Shown: positions 54,156 to 62,946 of the stretch, piece after piece
Numbering within the stretch: the stretch's first letter is position 1
How the letters are laid out: each line of letters begins with the position of its first letter
NCBI RefSeq assembly: GCF_000317515.1
Contig: NC_019738.1
Span: 5,544,001 to 5,608,000 of the forward strand
Source: Allocoleopsis franciscana PCC 7113
GTDB lineage: Bacteria; Cyanobacteriota; Cyanobacteriia; Cyanobacteriales; Coleofasciculaceae
Length of the DNA stretch: 64,000 bases
Direction of reading: 5' to 3'
The notes under the pieces: model-generated
What the model was told of the DNA's origin: nothing
Seen by the model: only the letters and a program-made list of their open reading frames with translations
Databases searched by the model: none
Program-made: the position numbers and the translations under genes

Positions 54156-54959
54156 ATGGCTTGGTTTAATCGTTCATTACGCATCATTATCCTGACAGCA
54201 ATTCTGGCGATGGCTTTAACAATGGGGTTTGGAGCCAATCTTTCCGCGCAGGTGCCAAAGCAGTTAAGACCGAACACCTCCCTCAGTGGCAAGTTACCCA
54301 GTCAATGGAATTTCACGCCACCGCGTCGAGGAATTCCGGTCAATCGGCAGGGTGGAGCCACCAGAGGGAACCCATGCATCCAGCATCCTGAGGCGAAAGT
54401 CACAGCCTTGGTTCCAGCTTCTCGTATGGCAGCAACGGCATCTGCGTATCCGACTCTCTTTTGGAATATGCCCCAGTCATCCGCATCCGAGGTGGAGTTG
54501 CTGGTGCGGGATACCAACGATCAGGACATTTACTCGGCTAAGTATACGTTGGCGAAGTCATCTGATGGATGGGTCGTGGGTTCACCGGGCATAATGAGCC
54601 TATCTCTTCCTGCGTTTGCTAACCTCTCCCCCTTGGAGATCGGTCAAGACTATTACTGGATGTTAAGGCTTAGATGCCCAATGGATTCTTCCGATAGCTC
54701 AAACGATATCGTTGTAGGGGGCGGGATCGTGCGAGTCAAACCCGACCCAACTCTTGCTCAAAGAATTCAGCAGGCAACGCCTCAGGAGCGTGTTGCTCTC
54801 TATGCCAATGCTGGGTTTTGGTACGAGACGGTAGCCAGTTTAGCTGAGCTACGGCGCGATCGCCCTAATGATAATGAACTCGCACAGGCTTGGAACAAAC
54901 TCCTTAATTCGGTAGGGCTGGATAACACGTTCAATAAGCTACCCACATCACCCAGATAA
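54156..54959 (+). CDS. DUF928 family secreted protein
   Basis: A 267-residue protein with a signal peptide (about 1-32, SLRIIILTAILAMALTMGFGANLSAQ). It has DUF928 marks: a GxPVNRQGGATRGNPC segment, ALVPASRMAATASAYPTLFWNMPQS, YSAKYTLAKSSDGWVVGSPGIMSLSLPAF, YYWMLRLRCPMDSSDSSNDIVVGGGIVRV and a helical tail (LAQRIQQATPQERVALYANAGFWYETVASL). Function is unknown. ATG 54156 is used; GTG 54150 would add two residues. The start is 237 bp from the start of the divergent CHAT gene, so the two may share control and work together outside the cytoplasm. Confidence 0.88.
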   Translation: MAWFNRSLRIIILTAILAMALTMGFGANLSAQVPKQLRPNTSLSGKLPSQWNFTPPRRGIPVNRQGGATRGNPCIQHPEAKVTALVPASRMAATASAYPTLFWNMPQSSASEVELLVRDTNDQDIYSAKYTLAKSSDGWVVGSPGIMSLSLPAFANLSPLEIGQDYYWMLRLRCPMDSSDSSNDIVVGGGIVRVKPDPTLAQRIQQATPQERVALYANAGFWYETVASLAELRRDRPNDNELAQAWNKLLNSVGLDNTFNKLPTSPR

Positions 54960-55013
54960 ATTAGGCTCGCTCAGACCCTAAGCTGTTATGCATTTAATTT
55001 GCCTATTGAGGCT

Positions 55014-55036
55014 GCTGGGGTGCTGGGGTGCTGGGG
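55014..55036. repeat. Tandem octamer GCTGGGGT, nearly three copies
   Basis: GCTGGGGT GCTGGGGT GCTGGGG lies in the gap between the DUF928 and nadE genes, similar in kind to AGCTCCCC x3 at 39756. Confidence 0.7.
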
Positions 55037-55089
55037 AGAGGATTTGAGCGTTTTTATCCTGTGTTTAGAACGTACAAGTTAAATGCACT

Positions 55090-56850
55090 TTAGCTGAGCT
55101 TAGGTAACTCAGTGCTTCCGGTTACCCAGCGGCTAGCGATTGGCATCCGCCAGCCGGTACCAAAAGCTCTGTCCGTAATTTTCAATCCCGGTGGTGCCTG
55201 TCGCCGCTTGAATTCGGCTCGTGCCACTAACCGCACCACTTGATCAACCACCACTGGCGCATGACCGGCGACAACAATTTGCTCCAGTGATTGGTGCTGT
55301 TCAATCCATCGATACAAAATGTCGTCCAAGACATGATAAGGCGGCAGAGAGTCTTGATCCACTTGACCGGGTTTGAGTTCAGCGCTGGGTGGTTTGGCGA
55401 TAATATGGGCTGGGATAATCTCGAATTTAGGGCTTTTGCTTTTGGATTCTAGATGGCAAAACGAACTCGATCTTACATCGGAGTTCAACCACTTGCACAA
55501 GCTGTAGACACGGGTTTTAGGTACATCGGCAATCACAGCTAATCCGCCATTCATATCACCGTAGAGGGTGCAGTAACCCACCGCCATCTCCGACTTGTTG
55601 CCGGTGGAGAGGAGGAGATAACCGAATTTATTGGCGATCGCCATTAACAAGTTGCCTCGAATCCGCGATTGGATATTCTCCTCGGCAAGGCCAAATTCTG
55701 TCCCCGCAAACATGTCTTCTAAAGTTTTGTCATAATTCTGCATTAACTCCCCAATCGACAAAAGCTGAGTCTTGATTCCCAAATTAGCCGCTAAGGCTTG
55801 AGCATCGTGAACCGAGTGATCAGAACTATAGGGAGAAGGCATGAGAACACCCAGGACATTGTCGGCACCCAGAGCTTCTGTAGCGATCGCCGCCACTAAG
55901 GCCGAATCAATCCCCCCACTCAAACCAATCACGACTTTCCTAAATCCACATTTGCGGGCATAGTCCCGAACACCCAGAACCAGCGCTGACCAAATTTCCT
56001 CATCGGCGCTAGTAGGCAGCGGTGCGATCGCTCCAGGTAAAAAATCTCGTGCTTCCGGATTAAATTCCAACATGATTAAATCCGTCTCAAAAGAATGGGC
56101 GCGACACACCATCTCACCCGCACCGTTAAACGCCACACTGCTGCCATCAAACAACAAGTCATCATTGCCCCCCACTTGATTGACATAAAGGATGGGTTGC
56201 TTGTAGCGGAACGTACTATGCCGTAACATGGCCTCCCGCAGTTTTTGCTTCCCTACTCTGTAGGGAGAGGCAGAGAGGTTCACCATTAAATCGACGCCGT
56301 GTTTAGCGAGGTCAGCAATGGGATTAACCGAATAATTCCGCCTACCCCAAAATTCTTCATCATTCCATAAATCTTCGCAAATCGTCACACCAATGCGGAT
56401 GGGGGGGGCTGACGCCTCCACCTCCAGTGTGAACAAATTACTCTGAAGTCCTGGTTCAAAGTAGCGGTATTCATCAAAAACATCGTAAGTAGGCAACAGT
56501 CGTTTGTGAAAAATCTGCTGCACCTTACCCTGCTCCAGTAAGCTGATGCTGTTGTATAGAGGCTTACCTCCGGCAACATGGGCATTTGGATTGGGTTCCA
56601 CCGTCCCCACCAGAACGGCAAGGGCTGGAGGCAATTGTTCTGCCAACTGTTTTAGAGTGGTTGCCATAGACTCCACAAAACTGGGATTCAGCAGCAAGTC
56701 TCTCGGCGGATAGCCACATAAAGAGAGTTCCGGCGTCAATAAGAGACGGGCACCCTGATTGACGGCAAGACTTGCCGCGTCTAAAATTTGTTGAGCGTTA
56801 CCTGTAAGGTCGCCAATAGTGGGATTGAGTTGAGCGATCGCCAGTTTCAT
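55090..56850 (-). CDS. nadE: Glutamine-dependent NAD+ synthetase
   Basis: A 586-residue two-domain enzyme that amidates deamido-NAD with glutamine and ATP, the last step of NAD synthesis. The N-terminal nitrilase-type glutaminase (about 1-270) has the Cys in [10 protein letters not shown] and the Glu/Lys elements ([29 protein letters not shown]). The C-terminal synthetase domain has the P-loop [17 protein letters not shown] and [21 protein letters not shown] segment near residue 460-475 ([19 protein letters not shown]) looks like a small insertion between [10 protein letters not shown] and [18 protein letters not shown] 56850 ([15 protein letters not shown]) gives the normal start. Confidence 0.95.
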   Translation of the reverse strand: MKLAIAQLNPTIGDLTGNAQQILDAASLAVNQGARLLLTPELSLCGYPPRDLLLNPSFVESMATTLKQLAEQLPPALAVLVGTVEPNPNAHVAGGKPLYNSISLLEQGKVQQIFHKRLLPTYDVFDEYRYFEPGLQSNLFTLEVEASAPPIRIGVTICEDLWNDEEFWGRRNYSVNPIADLAKHGVDLMVNLSASPYRVGKQKLREAMLRHSTFRYKQPILYVNQVGGNDDLLFDGSSVAFNGAGEMVCRAHSFETDLIMLEFNPEARDFLPGAIAPLPTSADEEIWSALVLGVRDYARKCGFRKVVIGLSGGIDSALVAAIATEALGADNVLGVLMPSPYSSDHSVHDAQALAANLGIKTQLLSIGELMQNYDKTLEDMFAGTEFGLAEENIQSRIRGNLLMAIANKFGYLLLSTGNKSEMAVGYCTLYGDMNGGLAVIADVPKTRVYSLCKWLNSDVRSSSFCHLESKSKSPKFEIIPAHIIAKPPSAELKPGQVDQDSLPPYHVLDDILYRWIEQHQSLEQIVVAGHAPVVVDQVVRLVARAEFKRRQAPPGLKITDRAFGTGWRMPIASRWVTGSTELPKLS

Positions 56851-56963
56851 AGTGGGTGGAAGGTAGAATGTTTTTTTGTAAGAGCTTCTGAAATAGCTTT
56901 CTCTATAGTTGAAGATTAGTGGTGATCGGCCTTGGCGTGTCAACCTCCCGACTACTGTTTTTC

Positions 56964-58994
56964 CTAGTACATGCGAAATCCCAGTAGGTTCCAGTAGTTA
57001 AGGAAGAAAATGAATCCAACCGCCGCTACAGTAGTCAACGAGTAGTGTAGCCGTCCGATCAGGGAATAGTATTTGTTTTTCCAGGCCAGAACTGTAAAAA
57101 TAACCAGTGCCAGTGTCAAACCCGTGGTGATCGGTGGAATGAACAGTAAGGCGATCGCAATTTTCGGTAGTCCAAAGAAAAGCTGCCAGTAGTCGCTGCC
57201 AAAAATAGCCAAGCCCATACCAATCGCAAACACCAGGTTCAAGCTACAGACTAAAACTGCCAAGAATTGCGCCCGTCTAGCCATTCGACCTCTTGCGAAG
57301 GTCGAATTTACCTCCCGCCCCTTATTAAGGGGTGGAGTGGGGTGGGGTGCTTTGTCTTTTTGTAAGAGATTGATTCTTGAATCTTGGGGTAACCGTTTAC
57401 GGCTACGGTGCATCAGCCAACTCACCCATGCTACCAAGCAAGCTGAGACGAAACTTAATGCACAAAACAATCCCAATGTCAATTGAAAAGCATTAGTTTC
57501 ATACCAAGCTAACTTTTCCAGGGCGGCAAAGACCGAATCGCCAATAAACATGTGAGTAATCCGACCTCGCTCGTTTTGTCGAAACGACAACTGGGTATCC
57601 GAGTAAATCGAGCGAAATAACAGCGGTTCTACTTGTACCCACTTGAATTCTGGCACGTAAAGGGCTAACGTGCCGTCGTTACCCGCGCCAGCCATCACCT
57701 TAACCTCCGGCGCATCCCCCAGCACAGCCCCAAGTTTTTCCAGGGTCAGGTGCGAGTAGCTGGTATAGCGATAAGTGCCGTACAACTGTCGATCCGGTTT
57801 TTGCTCATCCCTGGTTGAGGGGGAGGGAGAAGCGGGTTTCTCTTTCACTGGATAGTAATGCTTTAAAAACTGAGTTGCCAGTTCTCTGGGTAAAGCAACC
57901 GGATTATTGTTGCACGAAACGACAAAGCCCAAATTCTGTTCCGGTATTAAATACAGGCGCGTCGTATATCCGTTTAAGCGACCCCCATGTTCCAGTGCTT
58001 TTTGATTATTTTCCCAGTTTTCCGAGAAACCATAAGCCGAGCCTACCATGCCGGGATGGTGAGCAAACTGCTGGCGATGCATTTCCTGTGCTGTCACCTC
58101 GTTCAGGATACGCGACTCACCATAACGACCATCTTGTAAATGGGCGATCGCAAAATGCGCTATATCCGTAGCCGTTGCCATCAAGGCACTACCGGGGACA
58201 TTATTGTTGAAGGCAAACGGTCGTCGCTGATAGGTGCCATTGTTATACCTGTAGCCTACCGCTAAATCCGGTGCTAGCTGAGAGGGCAGGGGCTGAAAAA
58301 AGCTACTGCGACGCATATCCAGCGGTTGCAAGATGTTTTGCTGGATGTATTGCTCAAAGGGAATGCCAGAAATTGCCTGTACCAAGTAGCCTGCCAGCGT
58401 CATCCCCACATCACTGTAGAGAAACACTTCACCCGGTGGTAGGATGCGCCGAGGTAGACGTTTGGCGAGATAATCCCCCAACAGCGTCATTTCAGATTTA
58501 GTGTGAGCGAAAGCTTTAATGCCCCACCCAGAATCGAACCCATCCGTGTGAGTCAACAGGTTGGCAATGGTGACTGGCTTAGGGTAGGTGTTCGGGATTT
58601 GGAAGTGCTTGAGGTACTGGTTGACATCATCGTCTAGTTTAAGTTTGCCTTGTTCAGCGAGTTGCATTACTGCCGTGGTCGTGAACAGCTTGGAGATAGA
58701 ACCCACCCGAAAAAGAGTTTTGTCTGGAACAACGGGTATTTTCTGCTCTATATCGGCATAGCCGTAACCCTTGCTGAAGAAGATTTTGCCGTCTTTGACT
58801 AGAGTGAACACAGCACCAGGAACGTGTTGTTCCGTCATCTTTTGGGCAAAAAATTGATCCAGAAAGGCTTCGAGTTCTTGTGGGTCAGTTGGCCCTGAAG
58901 GCACAGGTGTTGGTAGCCCTTGGGCAAAACAGGGTAATCCGGAGAGCAACCAAACCAGAGTCAGCCCAACTAATACAGCGTGCAGATGTCGCAA
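56964..58994 (-). CDS. Membrane-anchored beta-lactamase-fold serine hydrolase
   Basis: A 676-residue class C beta-lactamase/PBP-like protein. Signal peptide at about 1-25 (VLVGLTLVWLLSGLPCFAQ). The hydrolase domain (about 38-370) has the S99-x-x-K102 motif (RVGSISKLFT), a YSD in place of the usual Y-x-N (VFLYSDVGMTL) and an HGG motif (LEHGGRLNG). A second soluble part precedes several C-terminal membrane helices (about 505-676). Between helices is a run containing APHPTPPLNKGRE, whose DNA (about 57310-57350) is a G/C-rich dispersed-repeat type sequence, so a repeat seems translated. The start is TTG 58994. Likely substrate is a peptidoglycan peptide or ester; not certain. Confidence 0.88.
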   Translation of the reverse strand: MRHLHAVLVGLTLVWLLSGLPCFAQGLPTPVPSGPTDPQELEAFLDQFFAQKMTEQHVPGAVFTLVKDGKIFFSKGYGYADIEQKIPVVPDKTLFRVGSISKLFTTTAVMQLAEQGKLKLDDDVNQYLKHFQIPNTYPKPVTIANLLTHTDGFDSGWGIKAFAHTKSEMTLLGDYLAKRLPRRILPPGEVFLYSDVGMTLAGYLVQAISGIPFEQYIQQNILQPLDMRRSSFFQPLPSQLAPDLAVGYRYNNGTYQRRPFAFNNNVPGSALMATATDIAHFAIAHLQDGRYGESRILNEVTAQEMHRQQFAHHPGMVGSAYGFSENWENNQKALEHGGRLNGYTTRLYLIPEQNLGFVVSCNNNPVALPRELATQFLKHYYPVKEKPASPSPSTRDEQKPDRQLYGTYRYTSYSHLTLEKLGAVLGDAPEVKVMAGAGNDGTLALYVPEFKWVQVEPLLFRSIYSDTQLSFRQNERGRITHMFIGDSVFAALEKLAWYETNAFQLTLGLFCALSFVSACLVAWVSWLMHRSRKRLPQDSRINLLQKDKAPHPTPPLNKGREVNSTFARGRMARRAQFLAVLVCSLNLVFAIGMGLAIFGSDYWQLFFGLPKIAIALLFIPPITTGLTLALVIFTVLAWKNKYYSLIGRLHYSLTTVAAVGFIFFLNYWNLLGFRMY

Positions 58995-59063
58995 AGCTTT
59001 CTTTGTTCGATGATAAAAATTCCTTCTATCCTAATAAGGTTGTGAGTTTTCCGCCAACATCCC

Positions 59064-60323
59064 ATGCCCAAGCACAAGCTGCTATCCTGGCTCCCGCAAC
59101 TGAGTCACCAAGTCTGGATTCTCGCTGCGGGTCGATTGCTCTCCCAAATTGGCACCGGCTTTACTCTGTTCTATGCGCCGATATTTTTTGTCAATCAAGT
59201 TGGGTTATCGGCGACGGCTGTAGGCATTGGCTTGGGCAGTGGCTCTATTTCTGGGGTGATTGGTCGCTTTTTGGGCGGTACTTTTGCTGACTCGAATTTC
59301 TGGGGACGCAGGCGGACTCTGTTGCTGTCGGCGGCGGTTTCTGCTTTGGCGGATGTGGTATTAGCCTTAACCTTTGACTTTCCCAGCTTTATTGTCGGTA
59401 ACCTGCTCATGGGTTTGGGGATTGGTCTTTATTGGCCTGCCACAGAAGCGGCTGTTGCCGATTTGACGACGATGGATCAGCGCAGTGAGGCCTTTGCCAT
59501 CACGAGGTTGGCAGATAGTACTGGCTTAGGGTTGGGGGTGATACTCGGAGGGCTGTTGATTGGAACGACGGGTAATTATCGGGTGCTATTTGCGATCGAT
59601 GGCATCTCGTTTGTGGTGTTCTTTGCAATTGTGTATGCCGCGATCGCAGAAACTCGTAAGTTTAATCAGCATTCTCCCACAAAACTGAGTCGAGGTTGGG
59701 CGGAGGCATTTAGCGATCGCCGCCTGATGGTCTACCTTCTGGTTAATATCCTATTCACCATTTACATTTCTCAGTTACAAAGCACGATGCCCCTCTATTT
59801 CACTAATTTTGTGTCTGGGGCAACCTCCGGTAAGGGATTCTCTCCACAGATTATTAGTGCTTTGTTTACTTGGCATGTGGTATTTGCGGCATTGTGTCAG
59901 TTGCCTGTGGCTCGGATACTCAATCGTTTTAGCCGTCCCCGTGCCTTGATGATTGCCATGCTGCTGTTTGGCGTGGGCTTTGTCTTAATTTGGGTAACGG
60001 GAACGGTTGGGAGTCATGCCCTAATTTGGGCGATCTTCGCTTTGGGAATTTTAGCGATCGCCACTGTCGCCTATACCCCTTCTGGTTCTGCCCTGGTTGT
60101 GGATATCGCGCCCGAATCCCTGCGGGGTGTTTACCTCTCACTCAACTCTCAATGTTGGGCGATTGGCTACTTTATTGGCCCTCCGTTGGGTGGGTGGGCT
60201 TTAGATCAGTCACGTTACATGGCTCAGGGCTTTTGGCTAGCCGTTGTTGCCAGTACCAGTGTTGGTATCCTGATTTTGCAGTTGCTTCACCGGATGCTGC
60301 GAACCCATCCGCGATCGCTCTAG
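59064..60323 (+). CDS. Major facilitator superfamily transporter
   Basis: A 419-residue MFS protein with about 12 helices. The motif-A loop after helix 2 is present (GRFLGGTFADSNFWGRRRTLL) and the second-half counterpart near ARILNRFSRPRALMIAM. The motif GLGIGLYWPATEAAVADLT in helix 4-5 resembles drug-efflux type carriers. The substrate is not predictable. It is divergent from the beta-lactamase-fold gene, whose start is only 69 bp away, so the two share a promoter region. HIP1-type octamers occur inside. Confidence 0.9.
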   Translation: MPKHKLLSWLPQLSHQVWILAAGRLLSQIGTGFTLFYAPIFFVNQVGLSATAVGIGLGSGSISGVIGRFLGGTFADSNFWGRRRTLLLSAAVSALADVVLALTFDFPSFIVGNLLMGLGIGLYWPATEAAVADLTTMDQRSEAFAITRLADSTGLGLGVILGGLLIGTTGNYRVLFAIDGISFVVFFAIVYAAIAETRKFNQHSPTKLSRGWAEAFSDRRLMVYLLVNILFTIYISQLQSTMPLYFTNFVSGATSGKGFSPQIISALFTWHVVFAALCQLPVARILNRFSRPRALMIAMLLFGVGFVLIWVTGTVGSHALIWAIFALGILAIATVAYTPSGSALVVDIAPESLRGVYLSLNSQCWAIGYFIGPPLGGWALDQSRYMAQGFWLAVVASTSVGILILQLLHRMLRTHPRSL

Positions 60324-60330
60324 TGCAAGA

Positions 60331-60365
60331 AGGCAGGAGGCAGGAGGCAGGAGGCAGAAGGCAAG
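60331..60365. repeat. Tandem heptamer AGGCAGG, five copies
   Basis: AGGCAGG x3 then AGGCAGA and AGGCAAG lie directly after the MFS gene. The same unit appears at 39618-39642. This is a short tandem repeat typical of filamentous cyanobacterial genomes. Confidence 0.85.
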
Positions 60366-60476
60366 AAAGTTTGTACAGTAAACTTTTTAATCTTTTTCAA
60401 GTGGATGGTGATTTCTGCCGATCTGCACTCGTCTTCTGGGCTAACTTTTCATCCCACTAAGCCTTCTCCCCATTGG

Positions 60477-60701
60477 TCAGTTTTTGCTGGATGCTGTTTT
60501 GTCGTTACTGACTAGGCTCAATGGCTCAGCACTTTTTGCTGGCGGCGCTTCCTGTCGCCTCTGTTCCAGTGCATTTCCGATTAGCTTTAACAGGAGCCAA
60601 GACACAGAGCGCTCTTCGTCCTGTGCCCACTCTTCTAGCTCTTTTTTCCACTCTGGTGGAATGTAAGTTGTCACACCCGCCAGTGAAGTTTTACCGCCCA
60701 T
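60477..60701 (-). CDS. Ribbon-helix-helix (CopG-like) protein
   Basis: A 74-residue protein with one N-terminal strand and two helices of the RHH type (GVTTYIPPEWKKELEEWAQDEERSVSWLLLKLIGNALEQRR), followed by a short Pro/Ser-rich tail. RHH proteins bind DNA as dimers and are often antitoxins, but no toxin gene is adjacent, so it may be a stand-alone regulator. ATG 60701 is the only suitable start. It is convergent with the MFS gene and divergent from map. Confidence 0.72.
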   Translation of the reverse strand: MGGKTSLAGVTTYIPPEWKKELEEWAQDEERSVSWLLLKLIGNALEQRRQEAPPAKSAEPLSLVSNDKTASSKN

Positions 60702-60822
60702 TAGAGATTTCTGTATTGTGTCTCCTTATTAAGTATAGTGACCTTTTTTCGTTTAGTACAAGAGGCTAGGCCATGCTAGGCTATGCTATAGCAGCAACCC
60801 AATTCAATAGCATCCCTCATCC

Positions 60823-61650
60823 ATGAATATTCTCAACGACCTCCTATCCCAGCCTGTTCAACCCTCCCCAGCCAAAAAGCAACGTCGTAGCATCGAAATC
60901 AAATCACAGCGTGAAATTAGCATTATGCGTCAAGCGGGGAAGATTGTGGCAACCGTATTGAAAGAGATTTCAGAGATGGTTCAGCCAGGAATGACAACGC
61001 TGGATTTGGATAGGTATGCGGAGAAGCGTATCCGGGAAATGGACGCAATTCCCAGCCTCAAGGGATATCGTGGCTTTCCGGCAACCTTGTGTACCAGTAT
61101 TAACAACGAGGCTGTACATGGCATTCCTAGCCATAAGCGAGTGATTCGCAGTGGTGATGTTCTCAAGGTGGATACCTGCGCCTACTACCAAGGCTTTCAT
61201 GGTGACTCTTGCATCACAATTGCGATCGATGAAGTCTCTGCGGAGGCGGCAAAATTCATTCGTGTCGCACAGGAAGCGCTTTACAAGGGTGTTGAGCAAG
61301 TTAAAGCTGGAAATTATTTAATGGATATTGCTGGTGCTGTGCAAGACCATGTGACAAGCTATGGCTATAGCATCGTGGAAGATTTCACCGGTCACGGTGT
61401 GGGACGGACTCTACATGAAGAACCTTGTGTTTTCTTCTTCCGCACCCGTGAATTACCCAATGTTAAGCTGCGATCTGGAATGACATTAACCATTGAACCG
61501 ATTCTCTGTGCCGGTTCTAAGGAAACGCGCTTGTTACCGGATGGATGGACGGTGATAACGGCTGATGATTCCCTGTCGGCTCAGTTTGAACATACGGTAT
61601 TGGTAACTCAAGACGGCTGCGAAATCTTAACCGATCGCACACAGCTCTAA
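60823..61650 (+). CDS. map: Methionine aminopeptidase, type I
   Basis: A 275-residue enzyme that removes the initiator methionine. The dinuclear metal ligands are all present: the Asp pair in [21 protein letters not shown], His in [12 protein letters not shown], Glu in [10 protein letters not shown] and Glu in QFEHTVLVT. About 30 residues precede the catalytic domain ([23 protein letters not shown]), a modest extension. ATG 60823 is preferred; an in-frame ATG further in would remove conserved sequence. Cyanobacteria often have several map genes; this one is monocistronic. Confidence 0.95.
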   Translation: MNILNDLLSQPVQPSPAKKQRRSIEIKSQREISIMRQAGKIVATVLKEISEMVQPGMTTLDLDRYAEKRIREMDAIPSLKGYRGFPATLCTSINNEAVHGIPSHKRVIRSGDVLKVDTCAYYQGFHGDSCITIAIDEVSAEAAKFIRVAQEALYKGVEQVKAGNYLMDIAGAVQDHVTSYGYSIVEDFTGHGVGRTLHEEPCVFFFRTRELPNVKLRSGMTLTIEPILCAGSKETRLLPDGWTVITADDSLSAQFEHTVLVTQDGCEILTDRTQL

Positions 61651-61816
61651 TTCCAATTCCAGGGTGCATACCCACCCATATCTAACAGGGCAACCTAGGT
61701 GAGGTTAACCCTACTTTGTTTAGTATTTACCGTAAATTGACACTCTTGTAAAATATTTGTTACATTTATTTACAGTAAAAATTACAAAACTAAACAATAC
61801 TCCAGGAGAAACTTCC

Positions 61817-62047
61817 ATGACTATCCTAATTGCCTTATTTGTAGTGGGCTGGGCGGCGGCAGCGATTATCGGAACTCAGGCGTACTTCCGGGGTGAGCAA
61901 ACCAAGCCCATCCACGAGCGCAACTGGCGTTCTGAGTCTTTTGAAACACTGGCGCAATCTATTACGGGTGCTGAAACAGACTACACTCAGCGTACTCCTG
62001 CCTTTGAGATAGACGCCTACGGTAGCCAATTTTTGCCCAACTCTTAG
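61817..62047 (+). CDS. Small one-helix membrane protein, possibly Psb35
   Basis: A 76-residue protein with an N-terminal helix (MTILIALFVVGWAAAAIIGT) and a soluble tail beginning QAYFRGEQTKPIHERNW and containing SFETLAQSITGAETDYTQRTPAFEIDAYG. This pattern resembles the cyanobacterial photosystem II-associated protein Psb35 as I remember it; the name is tentative. ATG 61817 has AGGAGA upstream and is preferred over a longer frame from 61757. A hairpin lies just after the stop. It would sit in the thylakoid membrane. Confidence 0.72.
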   Translation: MTILIALFVVGWAAAAIIGTQAYFRGEQTKPIHERNWRSESFETLAQSITGAETDYTQRTPAFEIDAYGSQFLPNS

Positions 62048-62052
62048 GAAAG

Positions 62053-62075
62053 AAGGGTAGATCATGCCTACCCTT
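62053..62075 (+). terminator. Terminator of the Psb35-like gene
   Basis: AAGGGTAG (62053-62060) and CTACCCTT (62068-62075) form an 8-bp stem with a 7-base loop, five bases after the stop codon, followed by TATG. Terminator or stability hairpin. Confidence 0.6.
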
Positions 62076-62946
62076 TATGAACTCAGCTTCTAAACGTCGC
62101 CACAAGACCTATCGGCGGCGTTATTGTCATTAGTGGATAACAGCTCCCCACACAAGCCTGTGATAAGCTGAAGCCACAAGGTGGGTATCAACCTAATCCG
62201 TTACTTCAGGCGCGATCGCATTCAGGTCATCATCTTTACAAATCACGACCACTGCCGCTGCGTCTTCACCAACTCTTTGAAAAGCTTGTTATCCTGCGCT
62301 GTATAAAGGTTTTACCTAACTTAAGAGCTTTGAGCAAAAGTCACTGAATTGGCAGTAACCCCATCTTTGAGATAATAATAAATAATATAAGTAATTAGGG
62401 AATTATCCCTACCTTACCTTTCGGTTTAAAAACCACAGACTAACGGCTAAGTTGCACCTATCTTAGCGGATGATAACTGAGCCATAAAAGTATTTTGATT
62501 AAGGGTTCATCGTTACCATTTACCCCCATAAAACCTATATAGAGCCTCTAATAACTTTAGGTTACACGCCGAATTTCGGGGTAATTAAAGTAGTGGTTGC
62601 GGAGGGGTATGGAAACCTCACGATTTTTGTCAACCAGGGCATTCTATCGTCTCTCTATTTTGTCAGTACCAGAGCATCCTGTGCAACCCTAAAAAAATAA
62701 AGTCTTTCCTGATATTGACTTTTAAGCTAGAAGGAAAAAATAGGTCAGGGGACAGCAGGCTGAGTATCTGTAGAAAGCCGTTAGAGAAATAAACCTTAAT
62801 AAGATATATCTCTCTCCGAGTTTTTTTCATCGTGAGTTATTAATTCTTGCCCAAATGAATTGGGTATTTTGTCAACTCGTTAATGCAGCGAGTTGCGGGG
62901 CGTGCTTCGACCAATTGTTGTTTTAAGGATAAGGAGTTCACTGAGC
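62076..62946. other. Long intergenic region before the outer-membrane protein
   Basis: About 870 bases with no recognised gene. Very short frames occur but lack ribosome-binding sites. It contains a GCGATCGC octamer near 62212 and an AT-rich block at about 62370-62420. Immediately before the next gene AAGGATAAGGAG (62925-62936) is a strong ribosome-binding site. Confidence 0.45.
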
